Assembly (NCBI GenBank): GCA_014529385.2
Contig: CM043958.1
Span: 153,533,293 to 153,597,292 of the forward strand
Direction of reading: 5' to 3'
DNA from: Adiantum capillus-veneris
Lineage: Eukaryota > Streptophyta > Polypodiopsida > Polypodiales > Pteridaceae
Length of the DNA stretch: 64,000 bases
Under the pieces are notes generated by a model, which made no database searches, was not told the origin of the DNA, and worked only from the letters and a program-made list of their open reading frames with translations. Position 1 is the stretch's first letter; each line of letters opens with the position of its first letter. The position numbers were made by a program, and so were the translations under genes. Below are positions 21,556 through 34,003 of this stretch, piece by piece.

Positions 21556-22145
21556 CTAGTTATGGTCTTCCAACGCATCTCCTGACAAAAGTGCACTAGT
21601 AACATCATCGTATTTTAGCATACCATTAGGAGCAGAGCTACTAATAGCTGTGCAAAAGATATCCGAAGAGGGTGGCAACGAACAAAGCAAAAAGATTGCT
21701 TTCATCTCATCATCAACGATCATGCACTGTGTACAAATTTGGGCAAAAAGAGAATCAAAATCATTGATATGGCTGGCAACACTAGCGGACTCCTTCATAT
21801 GAAGGTTGAAAAGTTTTTGCATCATGAAAACCTTATTGCTAGCCATATCCTTTTCGTAAGTGTCGCATAATTTTTGCCATAAAGCATGAGCAGTCTTGCA
21901 TTCTAACACTAAGATGTACACTAACTCACCAAGGTGTAGTCTAATCGTAGACCTGCATAGCTCATCAAGCTCCTCCCACTGAAACTGAGTCATGTGGATA
22001 TCTTCAGTTCTAGCCGCATCACAGGCAATAGGCAACTTTGCTTCTTTTGGACAAACACATCATACATTTGGTTCTTCCAAAGCTGAAAATTAGTGCCATC
22101 AAACTTCTTTATGTCATAAATGTCACGGTCTTTGCTAGTAGACAT
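21556..22145 (-). pseudogene. Copia-D Gag N-terminal and UBN2 region
   Basis: An ATG at 22143-22145 starts MSTSKDRDIYDIKKFDGTNF, typical of Copia Gag. After about 35 residues the frame shifts by one base near 22030. It then continues as TQFQWEELDELCRSTIRLHL, LWQKLCDTYEKD, KVFMMQKLFNLHMKE and MLKYDDVTSALLS. This is the UBN2 fold region. Confidence 0.85.
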
Positions 22146-23280
22146 GGTGACAAAACTACCAAAAGATTTTGGGAAAATTTCGGCAGAGTCTCCTTTGTAT
22201 TTGGGACTATGTCAACCAAAATACGAGACTAAATGACCAAGTATGTCACTCACAAAGCATAAAAGAGGGGAATACCTCTCAAAAGCACAATGTATAGAGA
22301 CCAGCTGAGGCGTATAAACTGTCAAACTGACCATAGACCGCCAACTTGGTGTCAAAAGCACCTATACCACTCTATACATGTCTTATGGCGAGGCCTCGTA
22401 AGGGATGCCCCAGCTACCTGTATCACCGAAGGTATCTCCATATTTGAGAATACCCCAGCTCAATGAGAACCTCATGCTATCAATCCTCAACAACATAGGT
22501 TAAGCAACAAAACATATAGCCAAGTCTCAGAAAAGGCTATCATCCGGACCAAGTCCGAGAAATGGCTGGGACTGCCGTACTAGCCAAAAGATGGCTCCAC
22601 AAAAGCGTACAATGGTAGTATCCACAAAGACGTATAAGTCTGTCATGATGCTTAAACAAGCACCAAAAGCATGTGCATGCAAAGAAATATCCCTGGGGGG
22701 AGTCAAACTGCTCTCAAAAGAGCTCAAACACTGTCAAAAGTGCCAACATATGCATGTATGCATAAAAAATTGCTCCCACCACTAGAACCAGAATATCGCA
22801 AGCACTGAAACCTGTAGCTTGTGAGTTGATGCAAATGTCGTAGCCGAAGCCAAGATCGAGTCCAAGAAGCACAGAGAAAGCTAACCAAGCTGCTTTATGT
22901 ACCTGTACCTGTACCTGTATCTGCACATGTAGTCGAAGAAGACAATGTCGTCAAACTCCCACTCTATGTGTGTGTATGAGGCCAATCCAAAAAAGGCTAC
23001 ACACTCTCGAATGAGCTGTGGAATCTCGTAGATGGAAGAGACTGCGACAATGGTACGTGTAATGGCTATGGAAGCTCTACAACACAAAAGAGGGCTGAAA
23101 ATACAGCTCTTGAATTGTAGCACGAATGAGGTTTCTGATGGCATGCTTTGAAAGGGGGGTTAAAATACTAGGACACCTACTGAAACGCTCTCGAAATGTT
23201 GAACTTGCTGATGCCAAAGTTGGAACCCTGTTTGCACTCTTGAAGTGCGCACGTATAGAAGCGATTTTGGGAATGAAACC
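22146..23280 (-). other. Untranslated leader of Copia-D
   Basis: About 1.1 kb between primer site and gag start. No conserved frame is seen. A hexanucleotide-like run of ACCTGT repeats lies at 22900-22922. Confidence 0.6.
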
Positions 23281-23292
23281 GCTCTGATACCA
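23281..23292 (-). other. Primer binding site of Copia-D
   Basis: TGGTATCAGAGC on the minus strand, two bases from the LTR end at 23295. Confidence 0.9.
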
Positions 23293-23294
23293 GT

Positions 23295-23560
23295 TGAAGG
23301 AGAGGAGCCGGGAGCACAGCGGAAGAGGAAGATGAATACGCACACACACTCAAAAACACACCACCATAGCCACACACACAGGTTGGAGGGCGAGAGCCAA
23401 CACACACTGTGTGCCCCCTTTCTTTCTTCTCTATCTTATGCACTAAGGCACAATACTAATTGTACGTAGTGTTAGTGGCTCACACAAGTGTATAGCTATA
23501 CACTTAGGGTTAGTAGTAGTTAGTGATGGGCGGTTGGCCACATGGCCATTAAACCTAACA
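23295..23560 (-). repeat. 5' LTR of Copia-D
   Basis: 266 bp on the minus strand, TGTTAGG...CTCCTTCA. The inner end is fixed by the primer site. The outer end is inferred from the TGTTAG start, since no second LTR remains for comparison. Confidence 0.7.
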
Positions 23561-24136
23561 AAAACCTTCTTGAAACATAGGACACACTCCACCTAAAAGG
23601 AGGAGGAGGATGAGTTCACGGCTTCTATTTCTGCATGTTTCTCTGCCATGAGATCCGTTGTTGAAGGAGAATTTCAGAAGACAACACCGAGCTTGTAGTC
23701 TCTTTAGAAGAGTCGCACGGTATTCGGAGTTTTTTCAGTAAACACTAATGTGTTGGCTAGTGAGAAAAAATGTGTGCCCCTTCAAGGCTTATGAGTAGGT
23801 AAATGCTTCATACTAATACTTTAAAACAGATACATGCGCATAGCAATTGCGTGCTTGTAGAGCTCAAAACACGCATCTAACGTAAGGCAAAAATAGGCAT
23901 CGAATGTAATAGTGTTGGAGTGCTTCCAGAGTGAGGTTTTGCAGCACAAGACTCTTTTTAAATAGCAATGAGCTAGTGATTCTTCCACAATATGTGTGTG
24001 TGTATGTTTAGACAAAATTAAATATATTATTTTGCGCATGGCTGTGTCAGCGAACGCTCGAAAATCTGTTTGCAACGCGATAGCAGAATACGTTTTTGAA
24101 TTTGTCCTTAACGCCGTGGATAAATAATATAGTAGG

Positions 24137-24167
<31 letters not shown>

Positions 24168-24839
24168 CACGCGTGCTCTTGCGCATGCAAGGGCATCACA
24201 AATTTTAATTACCACATCTTGCAAAAGCAGCTTTAGCAAGCGAAGATTGCAAACATGTCATACCATGAGTATAGGAAGCATTTTTAAAAAAAATAATCCA
24301 CTATTCCTGACATAAGTGGATGAAAATCAAAAGTGATAAAGTACGTACTAGGTGAAAATTTCAATAAAAAGGGTTCACAGGGTAAATTTTCATAGTAGGT
24401 TTTTATTGAATTTAAGTATCTGTACCATGGAGGAACGATATGTATCGACTAAGAAGCCTGAAACGTATTTATCTCAGTAGGGGTTTCCTCCAGCACTGTT
24501 AGAAAAAAACTTGCAACTACATGCTTGGAGGATAGTAATTGCTTGTGAACTTTTTACAATATTTGCCTTGGCTAGGATACCGTTCTGAGACTTGCCAAAA
24601 AAATGGGGTTTTTTACATGTGAAAAAGTATGTGAGTTCTCATTTTTTTAATATATTTAAAAACCACACTAGCTCAATGCTCCCAACAACATAAGGCAATG
24701 GGAGGCAAAATTTTGAGTGGTTGTTAGTGAGGGAGGATAAGATGTTAACTTAGCAGGAAAGTTCTCATGTTTTTAACTCCCTGGTTCAGTGTTCTGACTC
24801 CATATTAGGCAATAGGAGTAATAATTTTGTGTATGAACA

Positions 24840-24879
<40 letters not shown>

Positions 24880-24945
24880 GTGTTTGTATTTTTAGCTCGT
24901 AGTTACTATAATAATTAGTCAATGACTAATGTGTGAGTGTATGTG
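23561..24945. other. Intergenic, no gene seen
   Basis: AT-rich. It contains (GT)14 at 24139-24167, (TG)18 at 24841-24877 and a short hairpin (TTCAATAAAAA near 24360 with its complement near 24402). No coding or RNA gene is recognised. Confidence 0.45.
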
Positions 24946-26270
24946 TGTCAAAATGCTCTTTGGTGAGATAATCAATGACTCTCGATGCTTGAGGATTGTG
25001 GATATGAGGATGGCAACTCAGCATCCATGAAGTAGCTAGGAGGCCAATAATGTAGGAATCATAGTCCATAGTCTCAAAAGGTTAGGAATCCCATGTCGTG
25101 GTATAATGCTGAATAAATATTTTTGGTTGTGATTGTATGATTAAAAATTCCAAACAAAAACACATCTTTTTAATTTTCTTTTAGGCCATGAGTTGAGCTC
25201 ACCAACATTCTAGGCCCAAATATTGAAAAAATAAAGTGAATCAATGGTTTAGAACTTTAGAAATTAGATCTCTACAAAGCATCCACAATTCAAGCAAGCT
25301 CACATCTTTTTCCAACAAGTCCACAATTTTAAACAGTCAAGAAACCCATCATTATACCAAAACAGTATATCTTAGCCAAGGCTAGGGGAATGGTAAGAAC
25401 CAAAAAATTTGATTTTTTTTCATGAACGTGTAGAATGCCAAGAACAAGTAGAATTTTTCCATTAACGAGTAGAACGAGTAGTAATGTTGTAAATCATCAG
25501 AAGTCCATTACCCCTCCTGATGCAAGTAGCAAATTACAATTCATTCTTCAACATTTTTCAAGTTTTGCATAATCCGAGTAATCCATATTCTTCTATGCAT
25601 CTTTCCATTTTTTATTTTTCAAAGTGATTAGGTAAACATTATTATGCACCAATAAGTCCAGATATTCAATTTTCAAGCCAAAAACTAGGCATATCAACTT
25701 GCTATGCCCAAGTATATGAGAACCAACAGGTGAAGAAAGACTCCATATAATTTTCCTAACAGTCTATAGTCTCAGAAGGTTAGGAATCCCATCTTGTGGC
25801 ATTATGTTGAATATTTTGTTGTTGTTGTTGTGATTGTATTCTTCAAAATTCCAAACAAAAACACTTTTTTTTGAATAAATTTTAGGCCATGAGTTGAGCT
25901 CATTAGCATTATTTGAAAAAATAACATGAAGCTTTAAAAATTAGATATGAAGTAAAGCATCCAAAATTTAAGCAAGCTCAGAGATTTAAACAATCAAGAA
26001 ACCCATCATTATATCAAAAGAATACATCTTAGCCAAGGCTAGGGAAAAGGTAAAAACCAAAAACTGAAATTTTTTCATGAACGAGTAGAATTTCAAGAAA
26101 CTCCTAAGTAGCATTAACAATTAGACAAGATCTAGTCAATTATCCAAGACCCATATGGTATTCCCAATAGTAGCTCTAAATTTTGCAGCCTATCACATGG
26201 AAATATGCCATTCTTCAAAACAGTTATGGCATAGCCCACTATAAGTACCACATATCTCTAGCAATACGAG
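24946..26270. repeat. Diverged partial copies of the 0.7 kb repeat
   Basis: 24946-25440 and 25757-26250 carry the same ordered strings as 15850-18370: GACTCTCGATGCTTGAGGAT, GGTTAGGAATCCCAT, CACATGGAAATATGCCATTC. Between them, 25490-25760 matches 30225-30490. Confidence 0.7.
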
Positions 26271-27005
26271 AGAGGAAGTACAATCCACAAACCAATATGT
26301 ACTACACTCTAATTATTTTGAACCAAAATAATGAAAAAAGCATCACATTAGAACAACATCACCAGGTCATTTGAAATTTAATTAATACTGCAAGATTTGT
26401 TCATAGTTTTCCCAGGCCAAAAACTAAAGCAATTTTCACATTCTTTTAACCAACAATTAGAACGCCACTATCTTAGGATAATTTAAAAATAAACCATGAT
26501 TCCACTAATCCTGAAACCAAGTCTACCATCACAACAGCAGGTACATGTTACACTTAATGGGCATCGCCATTTGCATTACTGCAGACCATCACGACCCAAT
26601 TAAAAAGCTTTTTGCTCTTAAAATTCATACCAACATGGTGCATAGTAATTAACCCTTGATTAACCTTGAAGGAGAAAATGAAAGAAGACGTGAGAAGCAG
26701 GATGTTGCTTAATAATATCCATGTTGACAAAGTTACTCATCAATAGAGACGGCACACGACCCTCACTCATTTTTTTATATGAAAAACCAACACCAGCAAT
26801 GCAAGGCTAAGTGAGGGAAATGAAAATCCCTCACCTGTTTAAATAAGTTGTGTGTATGCATGAGGTTTCCATCATCAATCATTGGCATTTGCATTGAGAT
26901 CAGCCTAGCTAACTACAAAATCTCTGCCATATCTTAGTCTGCAAGAGTGAGGAGTGTACAAACTTCAAAGGGATGCTCAATAGGTAAGGCTTCATGTCGG
27001 TACCT

Positions 27006-27036
<31 letters not shown>

Positions 27037-27660
27037 GCAGATGGTGAAAAACCATACTAGGAAAGGATCTGCAGTTGATGTTGCAAATGCAGAGGGTGTT
27101 AGCTACAATCAAGCGCAAGGGGGAGGGAAAAATTAATGCAGAAGATGGGATGCAGTAACACGTACGCAACCTTTAATATTGGTAGCTAGTGAGGAAGTTC
27201 CCACCATAATATTATAGAAGGTGAAAAAAATGTGTTCACACTTAAACATCAAAACAAAAATAGCACCAGTATTATCAGCATAAATTGAAACCCTTGTCTC
27301 ATGGATAAAAAAGGAGGCATTACACCATGCATAATTAGTAAGTAAAGCCCAAGATTTTAGAAATAAAGGGAGCTAAGAGTTAATAGGGGAATTCATCCTA
27401 GGGTAGAGATTTCAATAATATGATCAAAGCTTAAAAAAACAAGTCAAAGCTTCAACGATATGATCAGAGCTTAGACAACTTCTTTGGATTTCCTATGAAA
27501 AGAAAGTTTCAACAAAAAAGCCCTCAAGGGGTATCAATAACAAGTGTGTGTGCGTGTGTGTGTCTCCCACCAAGACGCCAAGTAAAGAATCAAGGTAATT
27601 ACCAATAAGACAATATAACCATCAACAACATTAAGCATAAGCAAGTCTCATCGTAGATTG
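25490..27660. repeat. Long repeat pair, copy 1 (unfilled site of Copia-C)
   Basis: This stretch aligns with 30225-31328 plus 36917-37530, the two parts of a second copy split by Copia-C. Anchors include CAACTTGCTATGCCC, AAGTTACTCATCA, GCATTGAGATCAGCCTAGC and AGCCCTCAAGGGGTATCAAT. At about 26960-26990 the sequence runs TACAAACTTCAAAGGGATGC without interruption. A GA microsatellite lies at 27006-27034. Confidence 0.75.
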
Positions 27661-28932
27661 ACAGGTGTAAGGTGGTATTTCCTTGACTATATAGACTGGG
27701 TTCCTGCTGAAGGCTATTGTAGTCTTTTAGCTTTGCCAGTTTTAGGTTTCAAGTTAATCCAAATTTACTCACCCACATGTAATTAATATATTTCTTGTGT
27801 TTTCCATGAACATACTTCCTTTAAACGGAATGTTCGTTTGAGGATTATCCATGACCTTGAGAAATATGCAAAAATCATGGAAAACAGCCATGACAGACTA
27901 TGAACTGCATCCACACTATTTTCTAATGGGGCTCACAAAGCCTTAGAATTATAGACAGAGGGTCAATCAAAGCCAACGTCTTGGTCCACTGAGTAACCTG
28001 GGAGGGCCTTTGTGTTTAGACTTGTGTGTTGTTGTATTATACTTAATACATATACACAAAAGAACATAATATTCAAAAGACAACTACCTTTAGATAACTC
28101 GATACATATTTGAACAAAATGACCCAGTCTTGGATTCATTTTTGTACAATATAATAAGAATGAGGCATCATCATATACAAAATAAATAGAGTTGTGGTGG
28201 TCATTCAGATATAATCAGTAGGGATCTTCAAAGTTAAACAACAATTAAGCCAAAATACTTTTAAGTAAAGATAGCACCTACATTCATATAAACAAGACAA
28301 TGATTTGTTAGCCTTGATTACGTATTACAGTTAGTTGTTATCCTTGTCCTACTTAAAATTATTTAGACTTAAACTACTATTGATAAAAGTTTTGTTTGTT
28401 CATGGATTTTTAATCATTAGAAGACCATCGCCCCTTTTGATGCAAGTGGCTTTGTACATGTTTAACAATAAGTTTTTTCTAAATTCTAATTAATTTTTAA
28501 TCATTTTTCAACTTAACATAATCCAAGTTAACCATTAACTTTCACATAGTAATGTCAAAACGCCATTACCCCTCCTAATGCAAGTGGAAAATTGTAATCC
28601 ATTCTTTAGCACTTTTCAAGTTTTTCATAATCCGAGTTAAGGGAGAAGACCCATTGAGTATGCACCCACTTCCTCATCAAGTCAATGAGAGTTTGAAGCT
28701 TAAGAAATGTACCACATCAAAAATCCACGACGAACGTGAAGCAAGTCTCATCAAAACTGTATGCAATAATGTCTTTAGAGAAGATTGTACTCCAGTAGGA
28801 GTTTTAAGGCTTTGTCAGCAAAGTAGGAAATAGTGTGGATGTCGTTCATAGTCTGTAGTGGAAGTTTTCGACGATTTTTGCATATTTCTCAGTGTCATGG
28901 ATAATCCTCAAATGAACATTCCGTTTAAAATA

Positions 28933-28967
<35 letters not shown>

Positions 28968-29565
28968 ATCAAATCAAATCGGGAATTAGAAGGAATCAAT
29001 TAAAAAACAAGGGACAAGGGTGAAGATTGAAGAAGACTTTGTCAAGCAATGTGGCAGTTAGACCAAGAGGGTGTGTGGGAGAGGTGGCGGGCAGAGGAGT
29101 AGGGGCCGCACAGAAGCTGAGGGTGATGAGCAAATGGAGAGGAGATGCGAAGAGGCTGAGTTGCTAAGGGTATAAAGGAAAACTTAAAATCAGTTGCATG
29201 TGTTAACTATTTGGGGTGGGCCAATTGTGCTGCTTGAATGGTTATGGGAGAGGCTATGAAAGGTTGACCTACCAACAATGGATGTGGATTCGAACATGCA
29301 TTCTTCAACAATACCCTAAGAGGTGGTGAGAAGGAAAATAAAAAAGGAATCTTAGAATGAATGAAATAAAATAAGATATGAGCCAATAGGAGCTTAGAGT
29401 TCACTCATCTTGAAAAATAAAAGAAGTAAATTAACTACACATGGGTGAGTAAATTTGGATTAACCTCCAACCTAAAAATGGTAGAGCCAGAAGACTACAA
29501 TAGCCGTGAGCAGGAAGCCATTCTTTAGTCAAGGAAAGACCAGCTTAGACCTGTCAACTTAACAA
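27655..29565. repeat. Large interrupted inverted repeat
   Basis: Sequence at 27661-27780 is found inverted at about 29430-29560, and 27826-27930 inverted at 28827-28931. Anchors are GAGTAAATTTGGATTAAC (minus strand in the left arm) and CATGGATAATCCTCAAA. The right arm is interrupted by about 490 bp (28932-29420) that starts at a poly-G tract. The inner part 27945-28640 also recurs in direct orientation at 29565-30320. I see no target duplication. Confidence 0.65.
28936..28965. repeat. Poly-G tract
   Basis: Thirty G in a row. The length may be approximate because such runs are hard to sequence. Confidence 0.9.
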
Positions 29566-30224
29566 TGAATTATAGATAGTGGGTCAATAAAAGCCTATAG
29601 AAAAAAAAATGTAAAGCTAGCATCTTGGTCCACCCGGTTACTTGGGAAGGCCTTGTGTTTAGGACGCGTGTGTTGTTGTATTAAACTTAATAATATACAC
29701 AAAAGGACATAACATTCAACAAACAACTGGCTTTAGATAACCCGAGAGAGATCGGTACAAAATTGATTCAATCTTAGATTCATTTTTGTACATATAATAA
29801 GATTGAGGCATCATTCAAATGATCCAAAAGGAATAAAGATGTGGAGGTCATCCAGGTTGAATCAGCAGGGATATTCAAAGTCAGATAATAGTTAAGCCAA
29901 AATACCTTTAAGTAAAGATAGCATTCTCACCTGCATCCAAATAAACAAGACAATAGATTCATTAGCTTTGAATATGTTTAACAGGTGTCAACAAACCTAT
30001 CAGTTGTTATCCTTGTCCTACTTAAAATTATTTTAACTTAAACTATTACCCAAAAAAGTTTTATTTGTTCATGGATTTTGTAATCATCAAAAGACCATCT
30101 CACTTCTAATGCAAGTGGCTTTATACATGTTTAACAATAAGTTTTTAATAAATTGTGATTCATTTTTTAAATCATTTTTTAAGTTTACATAATCCAAGTT
30201 AACCATTAAGTTTCACTTAATAAT

Positions 30225-31328
30225 GTAGTAAATCTTAGAAGGCCATTACCCCTCCTGATTCAAGTGGCAAATTACAATCCATTCTTTAGCATATTTCAAG
30301 TTTTACATAATTCGAGTTAATCCATATTCTTCTATGCATATTTCCATTTTGTATTTTTCAAAGTGATTAGATAAACATTTTTATGCACCAATAACTCTTG
30401 ATGTATTCAAATTTCAAGCCAAAAACTATTCATATCAACTTGCTATGCCCGAGTATATGAGAACCAATAGGTGAAGAACAAAGCCCACTTAATTTCCCTA
30501 CTAGTCCATAGTCTCAGAAGGTTAGGAATCCCATCTCACAGCATTATGCTGAATATATTTTTTTGGTTGTGATTGTATGCTTAAAAATTCCAAACAAAAA
30601 CACATTTAAAAAAAAGGCCATCAATTGAGTAAAGCATCCAAAATTTAAGCACACTCACATCTTTTACCAACAAATCCACAATTTTTAACAATCAAGAAAT
30701 CCATCATTATGAAACTAAATCAATTCTTACATTCTTCAAACAAACAATCGAAATCCCACTATCCTTAGAATGATTTATTAAAAAAAACCATGATTTCCAT
30801 TAATCCCCAATTGAGGGGTAGCATCATGGCAGGTAAATGTTTATAGTTAATGGGCATTGCCGTTTAAATTATTGTAGACCATCACGGTGCAATAGAGAAA
30901 TTTATAGCAACATTAATAATTGATTATTCTTCAAGTTTTATTAATAAAGAATGCTAGTTTACATGTAGCAGATTCCAACAGCGACAACTGTGCAAATTAT
31001 TGAATCATGACAATAGGTATAGCTTAATCAAAGGAGAAAACAAAAAAAGACCTGAGAAACTGGAGGTTGCTCAATAATATCCATGTTGACAAAGTTACTC
31101 ATCAGCAAAGATGACACACAACCCTCACTCACTTTTTAATGAAAAAAATGACACCATCAATGCAAGGCTAAGTGAGGGAAACAAAAATCCCTAACGTGTT
31201 TAAATAGCCTGTGGGTATGTAGGAAGTTTCCATCAGCAACAATCGATATTTGCATTGAGATCAGCCTAGCCAGCTACAAAATCTCCACCATATCTTAGTT
31301 TGCAAGAGTGAGGAGTCTACAAACTTCA
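30225..31328. repeat. Long repeat pair, copy 2, left part
   Basis: Homologous to 25490-26975. It ends at the Copia-C target CTTCA (31324-31328) and resumes at 36912. Confidence 0.72.
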
Positions 31329-31412
31329 TGTTAGGAAATAAGACGTAGCCAAATAGATAATTGAGTAGATTACTTAATGGAGAGAGAGAGATTTACATAC
31401 ACGAGATTATAG

Positions 31413-31483
<71 letters not shown>

Positions 31484-32138
31484 CACGATATACGTGGTTC
31501 ACCCAATGTGGGCTACGTCCACGGGAAAGCAGCCACTCAATGGCTTTAGTACTTCAAAACAAGAAGTAATTTACAAAGGGATTATACCCTTAATGGAGCT
31601 CCCGCCTTGCTTCACTCTCACCACCTCACACTCACCTTGTTGCATCAACTTCACACTATGAAATGTGTGTAGAAATGGCCTCCTTTCATAGGCCAAAAGG
31701 GCTGCCCTCTCTTATGAGAGACAGCCATGTGTAGCCGCCCTTGTGCGAATAAGTCCAAATCGGACCCTCCAATCCGCCCATGTGTGGCCGCCCTTGAGAA
31801 GACAAGTCCGCTTTTGAATTCGGCCACCGGCCATCGGCCATTGACTTGCGACTACTGGCCATCGGCCATTGACTACCGGCCACAGGCCAACGGACCGTTT
31901 GTTTTCCGACCACTTTCCGGCCGCCGTCCGGCCATAATATTCCGGTGAAAAAAAAAGTCTCAGGGGCCTCCGCCCCCGAGGCCTCTAAAGTTGCCCCTGA
32001 TTCTTGTCCGTGAAAATTTTGGTTTCCGGTGAGTGATTTTCCTTCACGCACGATGGCTTCTCCTCATAATGGGGGCCTTACAAATGTGCGCTTTTACCAC
32101 AGAAAATTACAGGGGTAAATCAAGCTCCATACTTAACA
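31329..32138 (-). repeat. 3' LTR of Copia-C
   Basis: 810 bp. The plus-strand reading starts TGTTAGGAAATAAG and ends ATACTTAACA. It contains a 64 bp GA tract (31416-31479) absent from the other LTR and a GC-rich block of CGGCCATCGGCCATTG-type repeats near 31825-31880. Confidence 0.93.
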
Positions 32139-32153
32139 ATCTCCCACTTGGAG
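32139..32153 (-). other. Polypurine tract of Copia-C
   Basis: On the minus strand CAAGTGGGAGAT directly precedes the 3' LTR, the common Copia plus-strand primer. Confidence 0.8.
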
Positions 32154-32198
32154 ACTGATCTCCAAACCAAACCTGTGATTGCTTTCCATTCTGGCTTC

Positions 32199-32732
32199 TT
32201 ATCCTTGAATGCCGATTAAAGATGAGCAAAAGCTCAACTTCTCCTTGTTGACCACCTTTGTAAACATGTCTGCAGGATTTTCACTTGTATGCACCTTTCC
32301 TAGCTTTAGCTGTCCCTGTTCCAAAAGAGTGCGTATGAAGTGATATCTCACCTCAATGTGCTTTGTCCTTGAATGAAAGGCTGAGTTCTTTGCAAGATGG
32401 ATAGCGCTTTGGCTATCACTGTACAAGACACAATTGTCTTGTTTGAATCCAAGCTCTTCTAAGAATCTGTGAAGCCATAGAATTTCTTTGCTTGCCTCCG
32501 TCATTGCTACATACTCTGCTTCCGTGGTAGAAAGTGAAACCACTTTCTGTAGCTTTGAAGCCCAGCTTACTGCTGTGCCTCCAATCGTGAACACATAGCC
32601 AGTAGTGCTCCTTTGAGTATCTTTGTTACCTGCCATATCTGCATTAGCATACCCTTTTAGAAAAATATCAGTTCCTCCAAAATACAAAGCATTTGTTGTT
32701 GTCCCTTTTAGATACCTAAGTATCCACTTCAC
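32199..32732 (-). pseudogene. Copia-C RNase H
   Basis: It begins MKWILRYLKGTTTNALYFGG in phase with reverse transcriptase after one TGA codon. RNase H signature parts are visible: STTGYVFTIGGTAVSWASK, STTEAEYVAMTEA, VLYSDSQSAIHLAKN, KHIEVRYHFIR and NPADMFTK. The first acidic site reads YANADMAG where relatives usually have YSDADWAG. Length and motifs are otherwise complete. Confidence 0.92.
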
Positions 32733-32738
32733 AGCTTG

Positions 32739-33971
32739 TCAATGCTCTTTACCTGGGTTGTCCATGAACCTACTCACAACTCCCACTGCATGTGCAATGT
32801 CTGGCCTTGTCCAGACCATAGCATACATTAGAGAACCTACCGCTACAGCATATGGAACTTTAGACATATAGGCTATCTCCTCTTGTGTCTTTGGACACAT
32901 ATCCTTCGTTAGTTTAAAATGACCAGCCAAAGGTGTAGAAACTGGTTTTGCATTTTGCATTGCAAACCTTTCTAGTACCTTCTTGATGTAATCTTCTTGA
33001 GATAGCTTTATTGTCTTCTTCGTCCTGTCCCTTGATATTTTCATACCAAGTATCCTCTTTGCAACACCTAAATCTTTCATTGAAAAAGATTTGGACAGCT
33101 CCTCTTTTAGGTCTTTGATGTCCTGCATGTTAGCACTTGCAATCAACATGTCATCAACATACAACATTAGGATGATGAATTTCCCATCTCCCAAATTCTT
33201 CGTGTAGACGCAGTGATCCAAGTTGCATCTTGTGAATCCATGATCCAACATCCATCGATCAAACTTCAAGTACCATTGTCTTGATGCTTGCTTTAAACCA
33301 TACAAGCTCTTCTTTAATCTGCAAACCATTTTCTCCTTACCTTTTACTTCATACCCCTTTGGTTGAAGCATGTAGATTTCCTCCTCTAAGTCACCGTGAG
33401 GGAATGCCGTATTTACATCCATTTGCTCGAGATTTTCATGAGCAGCCACAAGGCTTAAGACAAGCCTAATTGAGTTCATTTTTACAACAGGAGAAAATAT
33501 TTCATTGAAGTCAATACCTTTCTTTTGAGAAAAACCTTTTACCACAAGCCTAGACTTGTACCTTTTCTTCCCACCTTCTTCTTCCTTTAGCTTGTACACC
33601 CATTTTTTTTGAAGTGCCCGCTTACCTTTAGGCAACTCAACCAACTCCCATGTTTGGTTGCGATGTAGTGAGTCCATCTCCACTTGCATGCTCTTCGTCC
33701 GTTCTTCTTTGGATTCATGTTGCATAGCTTCTTCATATGATTCGGGCTCTCCAGAATCTGAGATCAAGAGATGGTTGAAGGAAGGAACAAACCTTTCTGG
33801 AGGTCTACTTGCTCTTGTAGATCTTCGGGGAATAGGTTGAGGCTCCTCATTTGGTTGACGTTGTTGCACATTGTCACCGTTTGCAGTCCTTGATTCTTCA
33901 CCGTCCTCAAGCTCCATGTACTCATCACCTGTTTCCTTTGTTTGTTTTCTTTCCAAGTAATCTTTGTACAT
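32739..33971 (-). pseudogene. Copia-C reverse transcriptase
   Basis: 410 residues in one frame. After a hydrophilic linker: TWELVELPKGKRALQKKWVY, KSRLVVKGFSQKKGIDFNE, QMDVNTAFPHGDLEEEIYM (first catalytic Asp at about residue 185), SLYGLKQASRQWYLKF, LYVDDMLIA (YVDD at 271-274), SFSMKDLGVAKRILGMKI and VGSLMYAMVWTRPDIAHAVG. FPHGD replaces the usual FLHGD. It ends NPGKEH with a TGA where a Trp codon is expected. The polymerase fold itself looks intact. Confidence 0.94.
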
Positions 33972-34003
33972 ATTTTGTTCGTTAAAAATTACATCCCTAC
34001 TCC

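Larger units (their letters stand above)
18700..23560 (-). mobile_element. Copia-D: 3'-truncated Tnt1-like LTR retrotransposon
   Basis: On the minus strand: 5' LTR (23560 to 23295), primer site, an untranslated leader of about 1.1 kb, gag, protease, integrase and reverse transcriptase. The sequence is lost after HWDAIKSILR at about 18700. RNase H, polypurine tract and 3' LTR are missing, replaced by GAA/GA microsatellite and 0.7 kb repeat sequence. Several stops and frameshifts occur. The domain order (integrase before reverse transcriptase) fixes it as Copia. Confidence 0.9.
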
